A stretch of DNA of 54,739 nt from Seison nebaliae (GCA_023231475.1 JALJEE010001769.1:1-54739); one strand, 5' to 3'; numbered from the stretch's first letter, positions 32,252 through 46,375 are shown. Notes: a model not told the origin generated them from the sequence alone. Program-made: numbers and translations.

Positions 32252-33055
32252 GACACACCGATATATACACATATGAACACGAAAAGAGACTCAACATAGA
32301 GTCACAGTAATAAAAAGAATTCCCGTTGGGAAACTATGTAGGAAAGTTAAGATGAAAATATAAATACATCGATCAAATAGAATCAATTAAACTTTTTCAA
32401 TCTTTTCCTTTTCCAACTAATTTATTATTCTCAGCGATATCTATCTCGACGATAAACATTTTTATAGTCGAACTAGCAAAAATTAAATTTTTTGGAGATT
32501 TCTCCTAATTTTATTTGGAAAAATCAGACAATATTGACGTTTTAAAAACTTTAACTAATTTCTATTGTTTCCATTTTTCTGAATAGGAGGAGTAACTGAT
32601 AATCGATTCTATTTAAATCTTTCAATCTATTCCCACATTCAAATCAATCCAAAATTGAAGTTTGGAGAAGGAAACAAAAAGAAATTAACTTTCAAATTAT
32701 TGAAAATTAATTTCAGTTTTCTCAGCATCAACGCTTCAAATTATTTAACTCGAATGTTTAAGGAAATGTGATAATCTTTCAGACAAATCTATTCATTGTT
32801 ACCATCATCAACATTTCCATTAATTATCAATCGCATTTTATCGTTTCCTTCTATCTCATCGATAAAGAATTTCGAAAAGAATTATTGAAGAAAACAGAAA
32901 AAATACGAATATAATTTCTTTTGATAATCTCTCAAAAAAATTGAAAGAAATTAAACTTTACTAATTCTCATCCAAATCAAATTTCCAATAAAAAAAGAAA
33001 AGAATTTCATCAAATCAATTGAGTTGTAGAGAATACATTCTTCATTATTAGGAAG

Positions 33056-36000
33056 ATGTCTACACTCAATTTGACATCAAATCGTCCAGAAGAATTGAGT
33101 CATGTATCATCGATTGTACGAAAAGCGACTGATCGTCAACCATATAATAAACCGATAACTAATAATTCAGCAAAAATTCGAATTCACGAAGATTACAATA
33201 ATGGGAAAGCGCCATTAGATCTGTATGAAGATATTCCAGTTGATGGACGAACGCATCGATATCATGGCGGCAATAGTGATGTTGCTGTTCAAATTGGACA
33301 TCCGAAAAAATCGGGTTCTTGGCGTTTTTCGTCGAATGTGAATGTGAAGAATTTTGAGAAAGGAAAAAATTCATCGAATCGACGTGATTCATTAGATGCG
33401 GCCATTCAATGTAATCGTGATGGAACGATGAAATCATACGACGCTGCTATTCAAGTGGACAAAACACGTAGTTCATGTTCTCGATTTAATAGTGATGTCC
33501 GTTTTCAAATTCATCCACCTAATGAAGTCAAATTAAACAATCAAGGTCCAACATTAGTCAAATGTCAGAATGTGAAGATTCAATGTAAAATTAATTGTGA
33601 TAATGGGAAGAATGATGTGGTGCCGGATGATGAATGTGCATTCGAAGAACATCGATATTCACCAAATGATCATACAGATCATAATGATTTTACAGAGCAT
33701 CATGAAGATGAATATTTCAATCGAAATGGTGATGTTAAAGAATCTGTTCGTCACACTTACGACAATTGGCATCAGAATAGGAAATCATTAAGAATTAAAA
33801 ATCGTCCATTTACCGCCGCTGGAAATAATGATTGGTCGCCGTCATTAAATGTATCAGGACATGAAACGAACACGATAGAAGAAGATACAGATGAACAGAA
33901 GAGTAAAACTATAAATTCTCATACGTTTTGTAAGAGGAAAACGAATACTCAGATGCCGGGATGTCTCACCAGTTTTACCACGAAATCGAAACAATTGAAT
34001 GAAATTGATCGAAAAGTGGAATGTGTAGGAATTCAATGTCAGTTTGGTCGTGATCAAATTTGGCGAGATATTTCTGTAACGAATGGCAATCCTCATAAAT
34101 CCATCACACCATCCGATCAACATCAGACGACGCAAACAAACGTCAGTTATTCGAATGATGATATTATTAATGGAAATGCGATTGGAATTGAAGCGCCCAA
34201 TCGAGACAAATATGCATTGAATGTTGACGTTCGAGTGAATGTTAAAAAGGATCAAGATGAATCGAATGCTGTCGCTTGTCAAGTCTTTTATGATCAATGT
34301 GAATGTTGGCAATATCCGAATGAGAATGAAGACAAAAGAATTAAGAGAAATAATAAAGATAATTCATGTTCTATTCAAACGAATATTTCATATGCAGCAC
34401 CATATGATATCGATATGGAAGAGGAGACATTTGAAGAAGATATCTGCTCATCCAGTAAACGACAAATGCTTCAACGATTATCTTTCCTTCGTTCAGATAA
34501 TGATTCAACGGAGAATAGTAAAGATTCCGAATCAACAACAGAATATGAAGAAATCGTTTTACATGACGGTACACGTCATCGTATCAAAAAAGAAAAGAAG
34601 ACGAAGAGATTGAAAAAGAAGTCGACGGTGCAAGAAGTGGAAGAAGAAGAAGAAACGAAAGTAAGTAAGAAAAAGAAGAGATTAATACGCGAACGAGTTA
34701 TCGAAGGTACATCAGAAGAAATAACAGATGAACAAACGAATGGCAGTCGAGAAACTACACCAGACGGAGACAAGAAAGTCATTTATCGAAGGAAGAAACG
34801 TTTAAACGATCATGAAAAACGACATCGTCATCGTCCTAAAAGTTCTACGAATGTCGATGTTAATATCGATATTCATGATCGGATACATTGCGAGAAGAAT
34901 CGTCGTTCTCAATCAGAAGATGGTGATAGTGATTCGACGAGAACAAAGAAACGACGTCAAAGAGAACGAAATCGACAACATCATCATGATGGAGATGATG
35001 ATATGAATCCGGATGATTATGAAAATGAATTTAGTGATGAAGATCCAGATCGAGATTTCGATAAACAAAAACCTGACGACTCTGATAAAGATCAATATGA
35101 AGGTCCTGAAGGGGAGAGATATATCGATCCTAATAAACGAAAATCTGATGATTCTGATGGAGAGAGATATACCGATCCCAATAAACGAAAATCTGATGAT
35201 TCTGATGGAGAGAGATATGCAGATCCCAATAAACGTATATATGATGATCGTGATGGAAAAAGATATGGTGATGATATTAAACATGATCCAATTAGAGATG
35301 ATTCAAACAGATATGGACCAGGTAAAGATGGTTCAGATAGACACGGTCCGAGACGAGACAATTTAGATAGAGATGTTCGAAGTAGAGATGATTCAGATGC
35401 CAATCGTGATAATGATGATGATAATGAAAAACCTTATAAGAAATCATCGAGACATCCAGAGGATAAAAGTAGATATTTGAAAGATAAAAATCGTTTTGAT
35501 GATCATCCAGATCGTCATGATAAAATGAGAGATGGAGGAAAATCTGATGATAATAGGGACGATGATATCGATATGGAAAAAGAACCAGAAAAACGAAGTT
35601 TTGTTAAGAATGTTTCCCTGAAACCGAGATTGGTAAGAGAGTCAAAGAAACCATCTAGAACATACGAAGATGATGGAGATAAAGAAGGAGAAGATCCATA
35701 TGATGATGGAGACAGGAGAAGACGACAAGATGATTTGGATGAAGAGCCATCGATTGATGTTAATGTCAATACGAATTATCGACGAACATATGAACCAAAT
35801 GAAGAAAGTGATAATGATCAGAAGAAGAAGAGAAAGGACCAAACTCTAAAGAATAAACCAGAATCTGATTATGAGGATGATATTGATGAAGAAGATGATG
35901 ATGATAATAATGATAATTTGAGAAGAGATCCAAAGAAGAAAGAAACATTCCCAATTAAAACAAAGAAACGATATGGAGAAGATGAAGGATTTGAATCGAA

Positions 36001-39000
36001 AGATAAACCGAGTAAAAATCGATATCCTGAAGATGATATTTCTGATCATATTCGTCCATATGATAAAATACCATCACGAACTGATGATAAAGAACCATAC
36101 GATACGAGTATAGATAAGAAAACTTATTCGAGAAGGAAACCGTTCGATGGTGAGAATTTCAAATCTATTTATGATGATGATGGTGTGGAACGGCCATTAA
36201 TGCCGGAACCATATCGAAGTAGATATGATGGTGAACCGGACAACGGCGTCGAATATCGAAGAATGAAAAGTGATCAAACTCCTTTATCATCGCGATGGAA
36301 GACACCATCGTCAAGTAGGAAAACTGATGATGATTATGATCATCCATCTGATCAATTCGATATTCCACAACGACGACCACCTCGTGACAATATTGACGAT
36401 GATAATAATCGAAATATTTATGAATCATTCAATGAACCATCAACAGATGAACATCATATTACCACACCAGAGAGTGAACGGAAAAATGATGGATCTGATA
36501 AATTCTCACCACAATCTAATGTGAATAAGAAGAATCGAAATAGAATTCCATCACGAAATCATATTGTCGACAAAAGTATTCCAGAAGAACCTGATGATGA
36601 TGAGAGAAGAGTATTGAAGAAAAATGGTCGAAAGAAACTTCCAGAAAAATTTAATGATGATGATAACCACGATAATAATAAATTGAGAGATGAAGATAAA
36701 GTGTCATTAGATCATCGGAAACAACCGGAAGTGGAAGAAAGAAGACAAAATAGAAAATCAATTCCATCAGACGATGGTGATACAAGTAGAAATGATAAGA
36801 AATATGGAACATCTTTGGATAAATCGAAAACATTAGATGAAACTGATCTTCCTAGTCATCGTAGAAAACCATCAGATAAAGATGGAAAGAATGATGATGA
36901 TGATGTCTATTTAACACCGACAAATGATCGAAAGAAGAAATTGGAAAAACTTCTAAACAATAAACCTTCACCAGATGAGAGAATTGATTCAGATAAAGGA
37001 AAGAATAAACCATATGGTGGTGGTTATGATAAAGAAGATGATCGACCAAAACCAGGTTCGTTGAACGAAAAACGAAAAGCTTTCAGTAAACCAGATGATA
37101 TCGATGAATCATCAATACCATCATCTCATCCATCAAAACGTGGAGGTGAGAAATGGCGAAAAGCAAAACCAGATCAGAATGATCAACCAGATGGTGATCA
37201 AAGTGATTCGAGAGATAGATCTCGTTCAGATAAAGATGTGAGTGAAAGAATACCAGAATATGACGAAGATGATGATATTGGTCGACCGAAAGAGAGATCA
37301 AAGAAACCGAAAGATGGAGAAAAGAAGAAACGAGTGAAAGATGTTGATGAAATATTGTCAGACATATCTTATGAAGATGATGATGGTAAAAAAGATGATT
37401 GTGATGACTGGAAAGATTCTGATGGTAAAGATGACGGAGATAAAGTCAACGTTAATGTTGATGTTAATGTAACGAAGGAGTATGTCCATGATGATGATAA
37501 TGATGATTTTGTTAAAGAGAAGAAGAAGAAGAAAACGAAGAAACCACTCGAATCTGAAGATGACGACGATTTCGATGATGATGCTGATGATGACGATGAT
37601 GATATTTATGAAGAGAAACCAAGTCGTTCAAAAGATGGGAAAGAAAAAAAGATTAAAGGAGACAAACCGACTGATAGAAAAGATGGTGACGATTTCCGTA
37701 AGATTCGGAAACAATATGAGACGAACAAATTCGAAAAACCATCAGATGATAAACCGAAAGATGTTCGCACTGACAGAAAACCATCATGGGAAGGTCAACC
37801 AATAAGTGAACGTCGAATGATGTTTGATGATAAACCGAATGATAAATCAAAAGAAGAAATTTCATCTACCGATCGTCCGAGAAAGAAGTGGCAACCGAAA
37901 AAGAAAGACATCGTTCCAGATATCGAATCAGAAAAGAAAGAAGATCAAAAATATCGAACATTATCAAAACCTGATTCGATAAGCAGTGTTGATATCGATG
38001 TCAAAAATGAACGGGATAAAGATGAACGAATATTCTGTAAAAAAACTGTAGAGCCTCAACGTCAAGTTGGAGAGAGTTATGATTCAGACAACGATAATGA
38101 TGATGGAAATGATGATGATGATAATTTGAGAGATTATTATAAAAAGAAACCATCTGACGTCGATAAAAAACCAGAAAGGAAATCGAAACCTTTTCGTACG
38201 GAAGAAGATCATGAAGGAATTCCTAAGAAAACTCGTTTTGAAAAGAGGATTTCTCAACCGATTGAACATGACGAAAGAGATAATGATGATGAGAGAGATG
38301 ACAACAAATGGAAACCGAACGATTATGCTGATATTGCAAACGATGGAAATGGGCGAGGTGGATCGAGAGATACGAAAATTGATGTTTCAATTGAGAATGA
38401 TATTTATCCGAATGGACAAACATTCACCAATTGGAAAATGGATCAAGATGGTAAGAGAGTTGACGGATGTGAAGATGAGAGACCGAGACCATCAAAAAGA
38501 ACTTTCTCAAAAGATCAGAAAAAACCGTCCGATCATGATGATGGTGATGTTACTTATGATACATTAGATAATAGTGTTGAAAATAAAAATAAGAGAAATC
38601 TCCCGTCGAAAAATAATCGTCGTGATGGCGATCGACGAATTACGACAGATTCAGATGATTTGGATCGTATTGAGAAGAAATCATCAAATGATTTTTACAG
38701 TCGACCAAAGAAACTTTATGATGATAATGATGAAATGAAGAAAGGAAATTTACCAGATTCAAAAAAATCTTATCTATTCGAAGATACAACTACTCCATTA
38801 GTAGGAGATGACAACGAAAAAGCATATGGACATCCAGATAAGAATAAGTATGATGGCGACAATGAAAAGAATGAGAAAAATTTAGATGATATAAATCGAA
38901 AGAAATCAAATGAGAAAACTCCATCAAATTTCCGTGAACGACAAAAAATGTTCGATTCAACAATTCCTTCGAATTCATCGACGGATATAGATGGAAAACC

Positions 39001-42000
39001 GACGGACGACGAAAGAAGACAACCACGCAAACTTTCAAAAGATTTCAAAGGAGGAGAAGATAAGCCAAGAGATGTGAGGAAAATATTCGAAGGGAAAGAT
39101 GCTCCAAACATTCCATCAGATGATGGAAAATTGAAGGAAAATAGAAAACCGAATAAATCGTTCGATGAAGCAAGAAAAGCAATGAATAATCATTTGAAGA
39201 GATGGCAAGAAAGGAATGACGATAATGATGTGAAGAAACCGATTAGTAACGGAAGAGATAGATCGAATGACAATTCACCATTTCCAACAAATTCCTGGAA
39301 AAATAAAGAGGAGAAACCATCGAAACCATCATCTTCTTCGCCAATTAAACAAATGCCGAAGAAGCAATCTTACTTCTCTGAAGATTCCGAGAAGGATGAA
39401 ATGAAACGTCATCCGAAAACTATCTCTTCTATCGATCTGATACCGAATGACACTTTGCCTCAACTCCGAAAAGTTTCCTCCATCGACATTGAGCCATCCT
39501 CGCCAAATATTCAGATGAAACGTGAAATTGCCCCAACTAACCGACATATGACAACTCCCGTCTATGATAATAATCGAACACCAGGTACTCATCCAATCCC
39601 AATTTCCATAATAATCACAAATTTATGGAATATTTTCAAATTTTTTATTTTTCCGGTGAAAGATCATAACAATCATTTTTTCTTCTTTTTCATTAAAAAA
39701 CAAAAAAAAAACAAATTAAAATTCGCTTCTTCTTTTTCTTTCACTAATCTTAATAACAATATTGAATAATATGAATCGAAATTGAATTGGAATCATTTAT
39801 TTTGCAGGTGCAAGTGACATCAACAATTTAGTAGATACGAATGATCGTAGATTAAATACACCATCGAAACCGTCATCTGATGATAGTCATGGAGCAGACA
39901 AAGTTTCGAATTATATTTGTTCGAAATTAAGAGATTTACGAAATGAAATGGAACAAGACGATAAAGATGATCGTTCTCCATTACGTCGACGATATGATGA
40001 TCGATCAGATCGATCACCATCTCCCACTGATAAGAATAGTTCGATTGTGGACAAATCGAAAAAATTCCCCGACGATAACGTGAATACGGTGGAGAATGTT
40101 CGATCGAATTTGAGACGGGTAATTCCTGAAAATGATATTGAGAAGAATCGAGATAGGAGTAGTGATCGAAGGAAATATCGTAATGAGAATCAGCCGGAAA
40201 ATAATGTTAATTTTAAGAAGATTAGTCTTAAGCCTGTGTCCAATGAGATGAGATCTCCATTGGCTGATGTGAAATTCGAAAATGAATTACGTGAGAAATA
40301 TGAAGAGAAACAACGACGACGTGAAGAACGAGATGCATCTGAATCGATATCGGACAAATTGAGTAATTATGATGATAGTGCATATCATTCGAAGAAACAA
40401 CCGACAGATAATGATCCAATTCAATCATCAATCGATATCGAACGTCCATGGAAGAAGATGTATGAAGAGAAAACCAATGAATCAGATAATAAACTTAGTC
40501 GTTTCTTACCCAAATTCCAAAGTGACTTAATCAACGAAACACCAACATCATTTAGTGAATCGATCGATAGATTGGAAGGTGATGATATGCCAACTCACAG
40601 TGATGTGATTGATGATGAAGAAGAAGATATTGACGATGATGAAGACGAAGAAGTTCCGTTATCGTTCGATAAAGATGGAAATCAAGTGAAACCTTTAGAT
40701 TCGTTTTATATTCCAACAAATTCTCGAGATTTCTATTTGTTGGAAGATTCGAGTTTGGAACCGATTCTTGAAGAGGAGACATCGGGTGGAGAGAATGATG
40801 TCGTATCGAAACAATTGTCGAAGAAAGAACAAAATAATATGGAGGATCGAATGAAGAAATATCGAGAACAATTGGAGAACGATAAAATGCCGAAAGAGAA
40901 GTTCGGGAAAAATCTCGAACATAAAATGAGAAAATCATCCGATAAACCGACAAGAGAGAATAGATGGAAATCACCGGGAGAAGAAGGACGTGGAAGAAGT
41001 GAACCCGCACTTGAAGATAAGACATATGACGATGGAGATCGTTCTGGTGGAAATGGAAATTATGGTGATGGTCCAAATGACGATGGAGATCTTTCATCAA
41101 ATGGAAATGGAAATGGAAATGGAAATGGAAATTATGGTCAACAACGTGGTGATGATAGACGACATCCATCTCGAGATAATCGATCAGATGATTATCGTCG
41201 AGATGGAAGAAGACGAGATGGTCGGCGTGGCGATCGTTCATCAGAAAATTCGGATAAGTTACCGAATAATAATAATAACAAGAAATGGGCCGTTCGAAAT
41301 GATGTGGCATTACAAGTCAGTGACGATTCGGTGAGAAGTTGTCGATATAAAGTTCGTGTATCACCAGAGAATCTTCCTCATTTTAAGAATGTTCCAAAAA
41401 ATGATTTTAATTGTCAAATGGGTGATTCATATGTTCAGTATGAGGAACATAATAAGAGTAACGTATCGCCATCAATAATGAACGTCGATGGAAATAATAA
41501 TGATGATTATCCATCGTCCTTGTCGAATACATCGGGAGTATGTACGAACAAGAAAAAGGGAAATGATGACAACGCTCAACATGTTCATCATCATTATCAT
41601 CAGCATTTGTATAATTCGGAGGGAGTGCCGATTGCATCTCACACATCAACATCATTAAATGGTGAGCATTGTGGACCAGCCACTCGTTATATGAAAGAAT
41701 CGTTATCGTTATTGAAATCGATTCATCAACGTTTGACAAATTTGGAGAATGTGTATGATCCAGAGAACGAGTCATATGATCATTCAAAATGTATGAACAA
41801 AGACATTACAGATAATGAGAAGGAATGTATTAAGATTATTAAAGATAGTTTAGAAATTTTAAAACGGATCGATCAACGTTTATTACAATTGGAGAATAGT
41901 GCTTCACCCAAACTTAATAAACGACTACAATCAGCTTTCTATGACACAAGAAAACATTTGAACAAAATTGACGAACGTATTACCGATTTGATACAAAACG

Positions 42001-43105
42001 GTTGTGATCGTGATCATAAATTAGTGAAGGATATTCTCACCGATATAATGAATTGTCTCAAATCGTTAGATGAACGAACGAAAGAATTCAGCTCAACATC
42101 CAATGAAGATATTTCATCCTCTCATCCATCAAGTCCAAAAAATCGATGTCGATCAGTCGATTGTCGAAAGAAGGATGATATTAATTCCACATTCGATACT
42201 GTTCGACGATATGCACGAAGTGTAGATCAACGTCTAGCCAATTTGTCGAAAGATGATTCAGTCGATCATCTGAAAGATTCTATCGATCATACAATCGATG
42301 TATTGAAAGAATTGGATAATCAGATTCAATCATTGGAAAGTGAAACTAATGGAACGAATTCGACAGACGAAGAACGAAACGGAAAATTAGAGAAGATTGA
42401 AGATTTGTTGGGAGACGCATCGAAACAGATTCAAGAAACGGATAAAGAATTGAAGAAATTAAGTTCGTTGCCATTGGATGATGTGGAGAAGATTGGACCA
42501 TTGAAACAATTGAAGAATGAATTGTTGAAGAGTACGAACATTTTGATTGATATCGATCGAAGATTAGATCGATTACAACCATCACCGAATGTAAGAAGTC
42601 GATCATGTGACAAACGGCCAATAGATGATATTATTCGAAAGAATTTGGAATATCTTCATAATATCGATGATCGAACGAGAAATCTGGATGAACAATTGGA
42701 ATCGATTAATCGGAATGATATCAATGATATGGATTCGATAAAAGAATTATTGGGCCGTATTAGCCATGCATTATATGTGATCAATACAGCATTAAATGAA
42801 TTAGAAGATCGACTCGACTTCCCCAAAGAATCGACGAATGAAATGAGGAATATGATTGATGATACAATCGATCGTTTTCGACGAATTGACAAGCATTTCA
42901 GTGAAATTGAGGAGAATGATGATTTGAGAGATGATACGAGAGATGGGAGAGATAAGAATAATTATGATGATGATAGAAATTATGATAATAGAATTGATAA
43001 TAAGAGACGTAGTAAGAATATTAACGAAGATAGATATCCTAATGAATATGTTCGTAATCCATCTTATGACGATGATAATGAAGAGTTACAACGACGACGA
43101 CGACG

Positions 43106-43148
<43 letters not shown>

Positions 43149-45137
43149 CGGCAAAAAGACCAACAGCAACAGCCAACAACGGGTCGACATGGAGAGAGAA
43201 TCTATACACCAACAACGATGTCGACACCATTACGTCATGGTGAGAAGGAGAACATGTCGACCAATTCACTTCCTAGTCAAGAAGAGATTGAGGAGAGCCT
43301 TGGCGAAACAACACGTTGGTTACACCATCTTGGCAATCAATTGAAAAGTCTTGATTCAGATCTCGTAAAAGACGAAAATATTGATGAAATGGATCAATCA
43401 CAAAATAAAGAACGTTCCATCGAACAAAGCAAACATCGGGATACGCCAATGAATGAATTTGATTCATTGAAGCACGATCTTGACCAGCAGCAAAAACAAC
43501 AGTCAAATATCGATCGCTCTTATCAGAAGATGGATCGAGATGATTCTTATCAGAAATCTGATACTGAAGCACCGCCCAATTACGATGGTCGACGTAGCAC
43601 GGATGACTATAGTAAGAAAGTCGCCACACCTAAACACAGTACACCGTTACCGCAAGAATTGAAAGGATCAGAATTACCTGATCATAAATGGAGTAGTCAT
43701 CGACGACGAACATCAGATGAGGAAAAAGAGGATAACGTGATTAAATATAAGGAGAAATATGAAGAAGAAGATGCGGTTGAACATCGATCATCATCTCCCA
43801 CCACATCAGTCACCACTCGCACCACTCGACGAGTGACAGAAGAAGTAGAAACTCGTGAAACAGTTGAACCATATTCATCAACACCGGACGATAATTATCG
43901 TTCGAATGATGATATTTATGAGGAGAAAGATGCGAATGATCAATATTTAACTGACGACGTATTACCAGATGGAACGAAATCAGATTATCGTTCAATGACA
44001 GGTGATCAGACATTATCGGACAGGAATGATGAAATGAAAGATAAACAAAAATATTTTGATGGTGATGATTCATTTCATCAACAATCATCTTATTCATCAC
44101 GAGGACCCACCGATAACTTCAACGATACACAATTATATTCAGCTGAGACTCAATCGAATCATGAGCAGGATGGAGATAAAAATGCATCAGATAATGGTGA
44201 ATGGGAGAATTTCCCATCTCAAAATTATATTCAACAATCAAGAAGTGGAAGTGATGGACCACGAATTCATTTTCCCGCCAATTCTAACGAATCGGTTCAA
44301 GATGAAGATGGTCTGGACCATCAGAATTATGATGAGCAATTTTGTGGAATTGCTGATTTCAAACAGAATGCCAATCGAATAATAATCGAAGTGCAAGATG
44401 GTGAAATTCATGAATATAAAGGACATAATGTTATCGCTCATTATTTCTCTCCCGAGAACTTGTCATTAGCCAATCGAGAAAACGAAGAATTACCACAAAG
44501 AATTATTGATAATTTAACATTTAAGATCGTATGTGTCAGTTGTCCAACTGAACAAGTCAATGCATTCTCCCTCAAATTGAAATCGACGAAAGTGAAAGAT
44601 GAAGCAATGTCTCGTCTACCTGATTTAGAAGAACAGAAAGAAGATTTCATCAAAATGGAATATTATGATGTTGAAGGAAATATCATTAAAGTCGAATATA
44701 TTCAAGCGAAACATCTGCCACTCATTCTCCAGATGGAATATCGTCGAAAGAATGCCACTGATCAACAATTGCAAGATATCGCTGTTCTGGCCGTCGATCA
44801 CGCTTATCGACGACATCTATTAGATCACAACCGATATCTGAGTGAGAAGAACAATGAAATAAGGAAATTAATTCCATTAACAGAAATCATTTTCGACGAC
44901 GAAACATTGGAACCGCTAGAGAAACCACATTCTCGAACTGATTTAGCGACATCAGACCTCGAATTAAAAACGGCGTTCGACGTCCTCGCACCACATTCCG
45001 ATGTAATTAAGAAATTGTTGAAGTTCGACGAAACGGCATCAATCAGTGACGATCAATCGATTAGTGATGAAGATTCGCCAAACGACGATTATGGTAGGAA
45101 GAATCGGTTAGAAATTTATCTCTCTCGAAAATCGTAA
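33056..45137 (+). CDS. Giant disordered protein with helical repeats and a C-terminal domain (3,952 residues)
   Basis: There are two coding exons, 33056-39584 and 39808-45137. The 223-nt GT-AG intron splits a Gly codon, and the frame is open on both sides. ATG 33056 has an in-frame TGA upstream at 33020-33022. An acceptor just before it suggests a spliced leader exon. Residues 1-450 carry recurring short hydrophobic motifs (DVAVQIG, DAAIQC, DAAIQV, VGIQCQF, SIQTNISY). A long Asp/Lys/Arg/Ser-rich region follows to about residue 2,790, with islands such as VNVNVDVNV. Residues about 2,800-3,213, plus one later copy, hold some twelve copies of a helical motif like LKRIDQRLLQLE. A poly-Gln run is coded at 43110-43148. 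Residues about 3,688-3,890 are non-repetitive and look folded (IIIEVQDGEIHEYKGHNVI; FIKMEYYDVEGNIIKVEY). There is no signal peptide, membrane segment or known domain. A large cytoskeletal or scaffold protein is the best guess from architecture; function is unknown. Confidence 0.88.
35111..35270 (+). repeat. 48-bp tandem repeat in coding sequence
   Basis: Three full copies and one decayed copy of a 16-residue unit, GERYxDPNKRKSDDSD. The first two copies are nearly identical in DNA, so the expansion looks recent relative to the surrounding Asp/Lys-rich sequence. Confidence 0.85.
41098..41135 (+). repeat. GGAAAT hexamer run in coding sequence
   Basis: Repeated GGAAAT units code alternating Gly-Asn in the disordered part of the giant protein. 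Confidence 0.8.
41677..42930 (+). repeat. Array of helical motifs (IDxRLxxLE type) in the giant protein
   Basis: The protein repeats, at intervals of roughly 25-45 residues, a core of hydrophobic-x-x-(I/L/V)-D-x-R-hydrophobic-x-x-L-(E/D). Copies include LKSIHQRLTNLE, LKRIDQRLLQLE, LNKIDERITDLI, LKSLDERTKEFS, ARSVDQRLANLS, LKELDNQIQSLE, IQETDKELKKLS, LIDIDRRLDRLQ, LHNIDDRTRNLD, LYVINTALNELE and FRRIDKHFSEIE. A further copy (LHHLGNQLKSLD) lies near 43315. The DNA of the copies has diverged, so the repeats are old and kept at protein level. Confidence 0.75.
43091..43150 (+). repeat. CGA/CAA triplet run (Arg then Gln)
   Basis: CGA codons give way to about thirteen CAA codons, coding an Arg cluster followed by poly-Gln just after the helical repeats. 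It is a slippage-prone coding microsatellite. Confidence 0.9.
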
Positions 45138-46375
45138 AATTCCAAGACTAAATTAATTGTCGATAATTTAATGAGAGAGAGAGAGAGAGAGAGAGAGAAG
45201 AATTGGAGAGATAATTGAATTTCTTTAAAAAAAATTTAATTATTTCTCGAACGAACTAGATTGAGAAAAATTTAATTGTCATCAATAGTCAGAGATGGAT
45301 TCGATTGCGTCATTTAGTTGAAAAGGAAGGTGATTATTGAGATTCATAAATTAACGAACCTAACTGATTTTAAAGGACAAGGTATAAAGTGTCGTAGTTA
45401 ATTTTCATAGTTATGAGTTGGTCACAAATTTGATAGTCGACCCCGTGTTAATTGGGAATGAATTGGTTCTATCCATTCGATAATGTGGACAAGTCTCGTG
45501 AAATGGTGCTATTCGTTTAACAAATATTTATATATAAATTCGATTTCTTATTAGCTGAATATCATATCGTTTATTCTCGATCGATTTGGATCTCACATAT
45601 TTGGAAATATTTGGGAAGTTATTGATCATTGGAGAAGAGTATGTAATGTTACCGTTTTAATTTTCAACAATATTATGGATTAGAATATGGAATTCTAATG
45701 ACAAAAAAAATTTACGAAAAAAACGTTTCAATAAAAATTTTTGGGAGACGAAAAGTTGTTTATTAGCGAACTATTATCGAATGTTACGATCTAAATCAAA
45801 AATGTATTTTGATATCTATTCAAGCGGAATTTGAGCGGAAGATGAATGATTGATAACAGTTGAGTAGAGAATGTATTTCAATCAAGAGATGAGCGTGAAA
45901 TGAGATAAGTTGAATGTTTACCTTCAACCATTTAATGGATTTCTTGACGATATGGATCGTATATTCGAAGTTGGAAATGAAAAGTAAAAAATATATTTCG
46001 TTCTTCTCATTATATGTCGTCGTTGATGGTGTAGTAGATTTTTTGGTTTTTCGTTTATTGGATAATTTAGAATGATTTTATCGAGATGTGCTTATCTCGT
46101 AACGTAAATAATAATATTTATTTGTTACATCAATTATGTAATTGGAGATGGATGGGAACGTGTGAGATGATGATGCATTCACATTTCTTTTTATTTCCGA
46201 TGTGTCAAATCGAATAATTCAATATTTTATATTGTTCTTGTTGTTGTTGGTGTAAGGTGGATGATGATGATAATGATAATGATGATTATTCTTTAATATT
46301 CGATTATCAATTAACAATTGTCAAAATTAGAAAGAATTAGAAGAATTTATATAAACGAATATCTGTTTGTGTCTA

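Larger units (their letters stand above)
22420..33051. other. Gene-poor stretch of 10.6 kb
   Basis: No supported gene is seen apart from two weak small-peptide candidates listed separately. The stretch includes an AAT/AGT-type run (about 23442-23480), an ATC run (about 24764-24793), a CTTT run (about 26748-26768), a CT run (about 31972-31992) and an AC run (32230-32251). Several hydrophobic open frames of 60-90 codons (for example 26226-26702) are of the kind AT-rich DNA gives by chance. The right end must hold the promoter and leader of the giant gene at 33056, probably with a 5'-UTR intron, since an acceptor (ttattag) falls at 33051. Confidence 0.5.

Noticed and set aside
39585-39769. Continuation of the first giant frame for about 60 codons past 39584
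   Set aside because: The extra residues are AT-rich intron sequence. Splicing 39584 to 39808 restores a 1.7-thousand-codon frame in phase.
40552-41310. A 252-codon minus-strand open frame with a repeated HFHFHF stretch
   Set aside because: It is antisense to the GGAAAT and GAT-rich coding sequence of the giant gene; a simple repeat explains both the lack of stops and the pattern.
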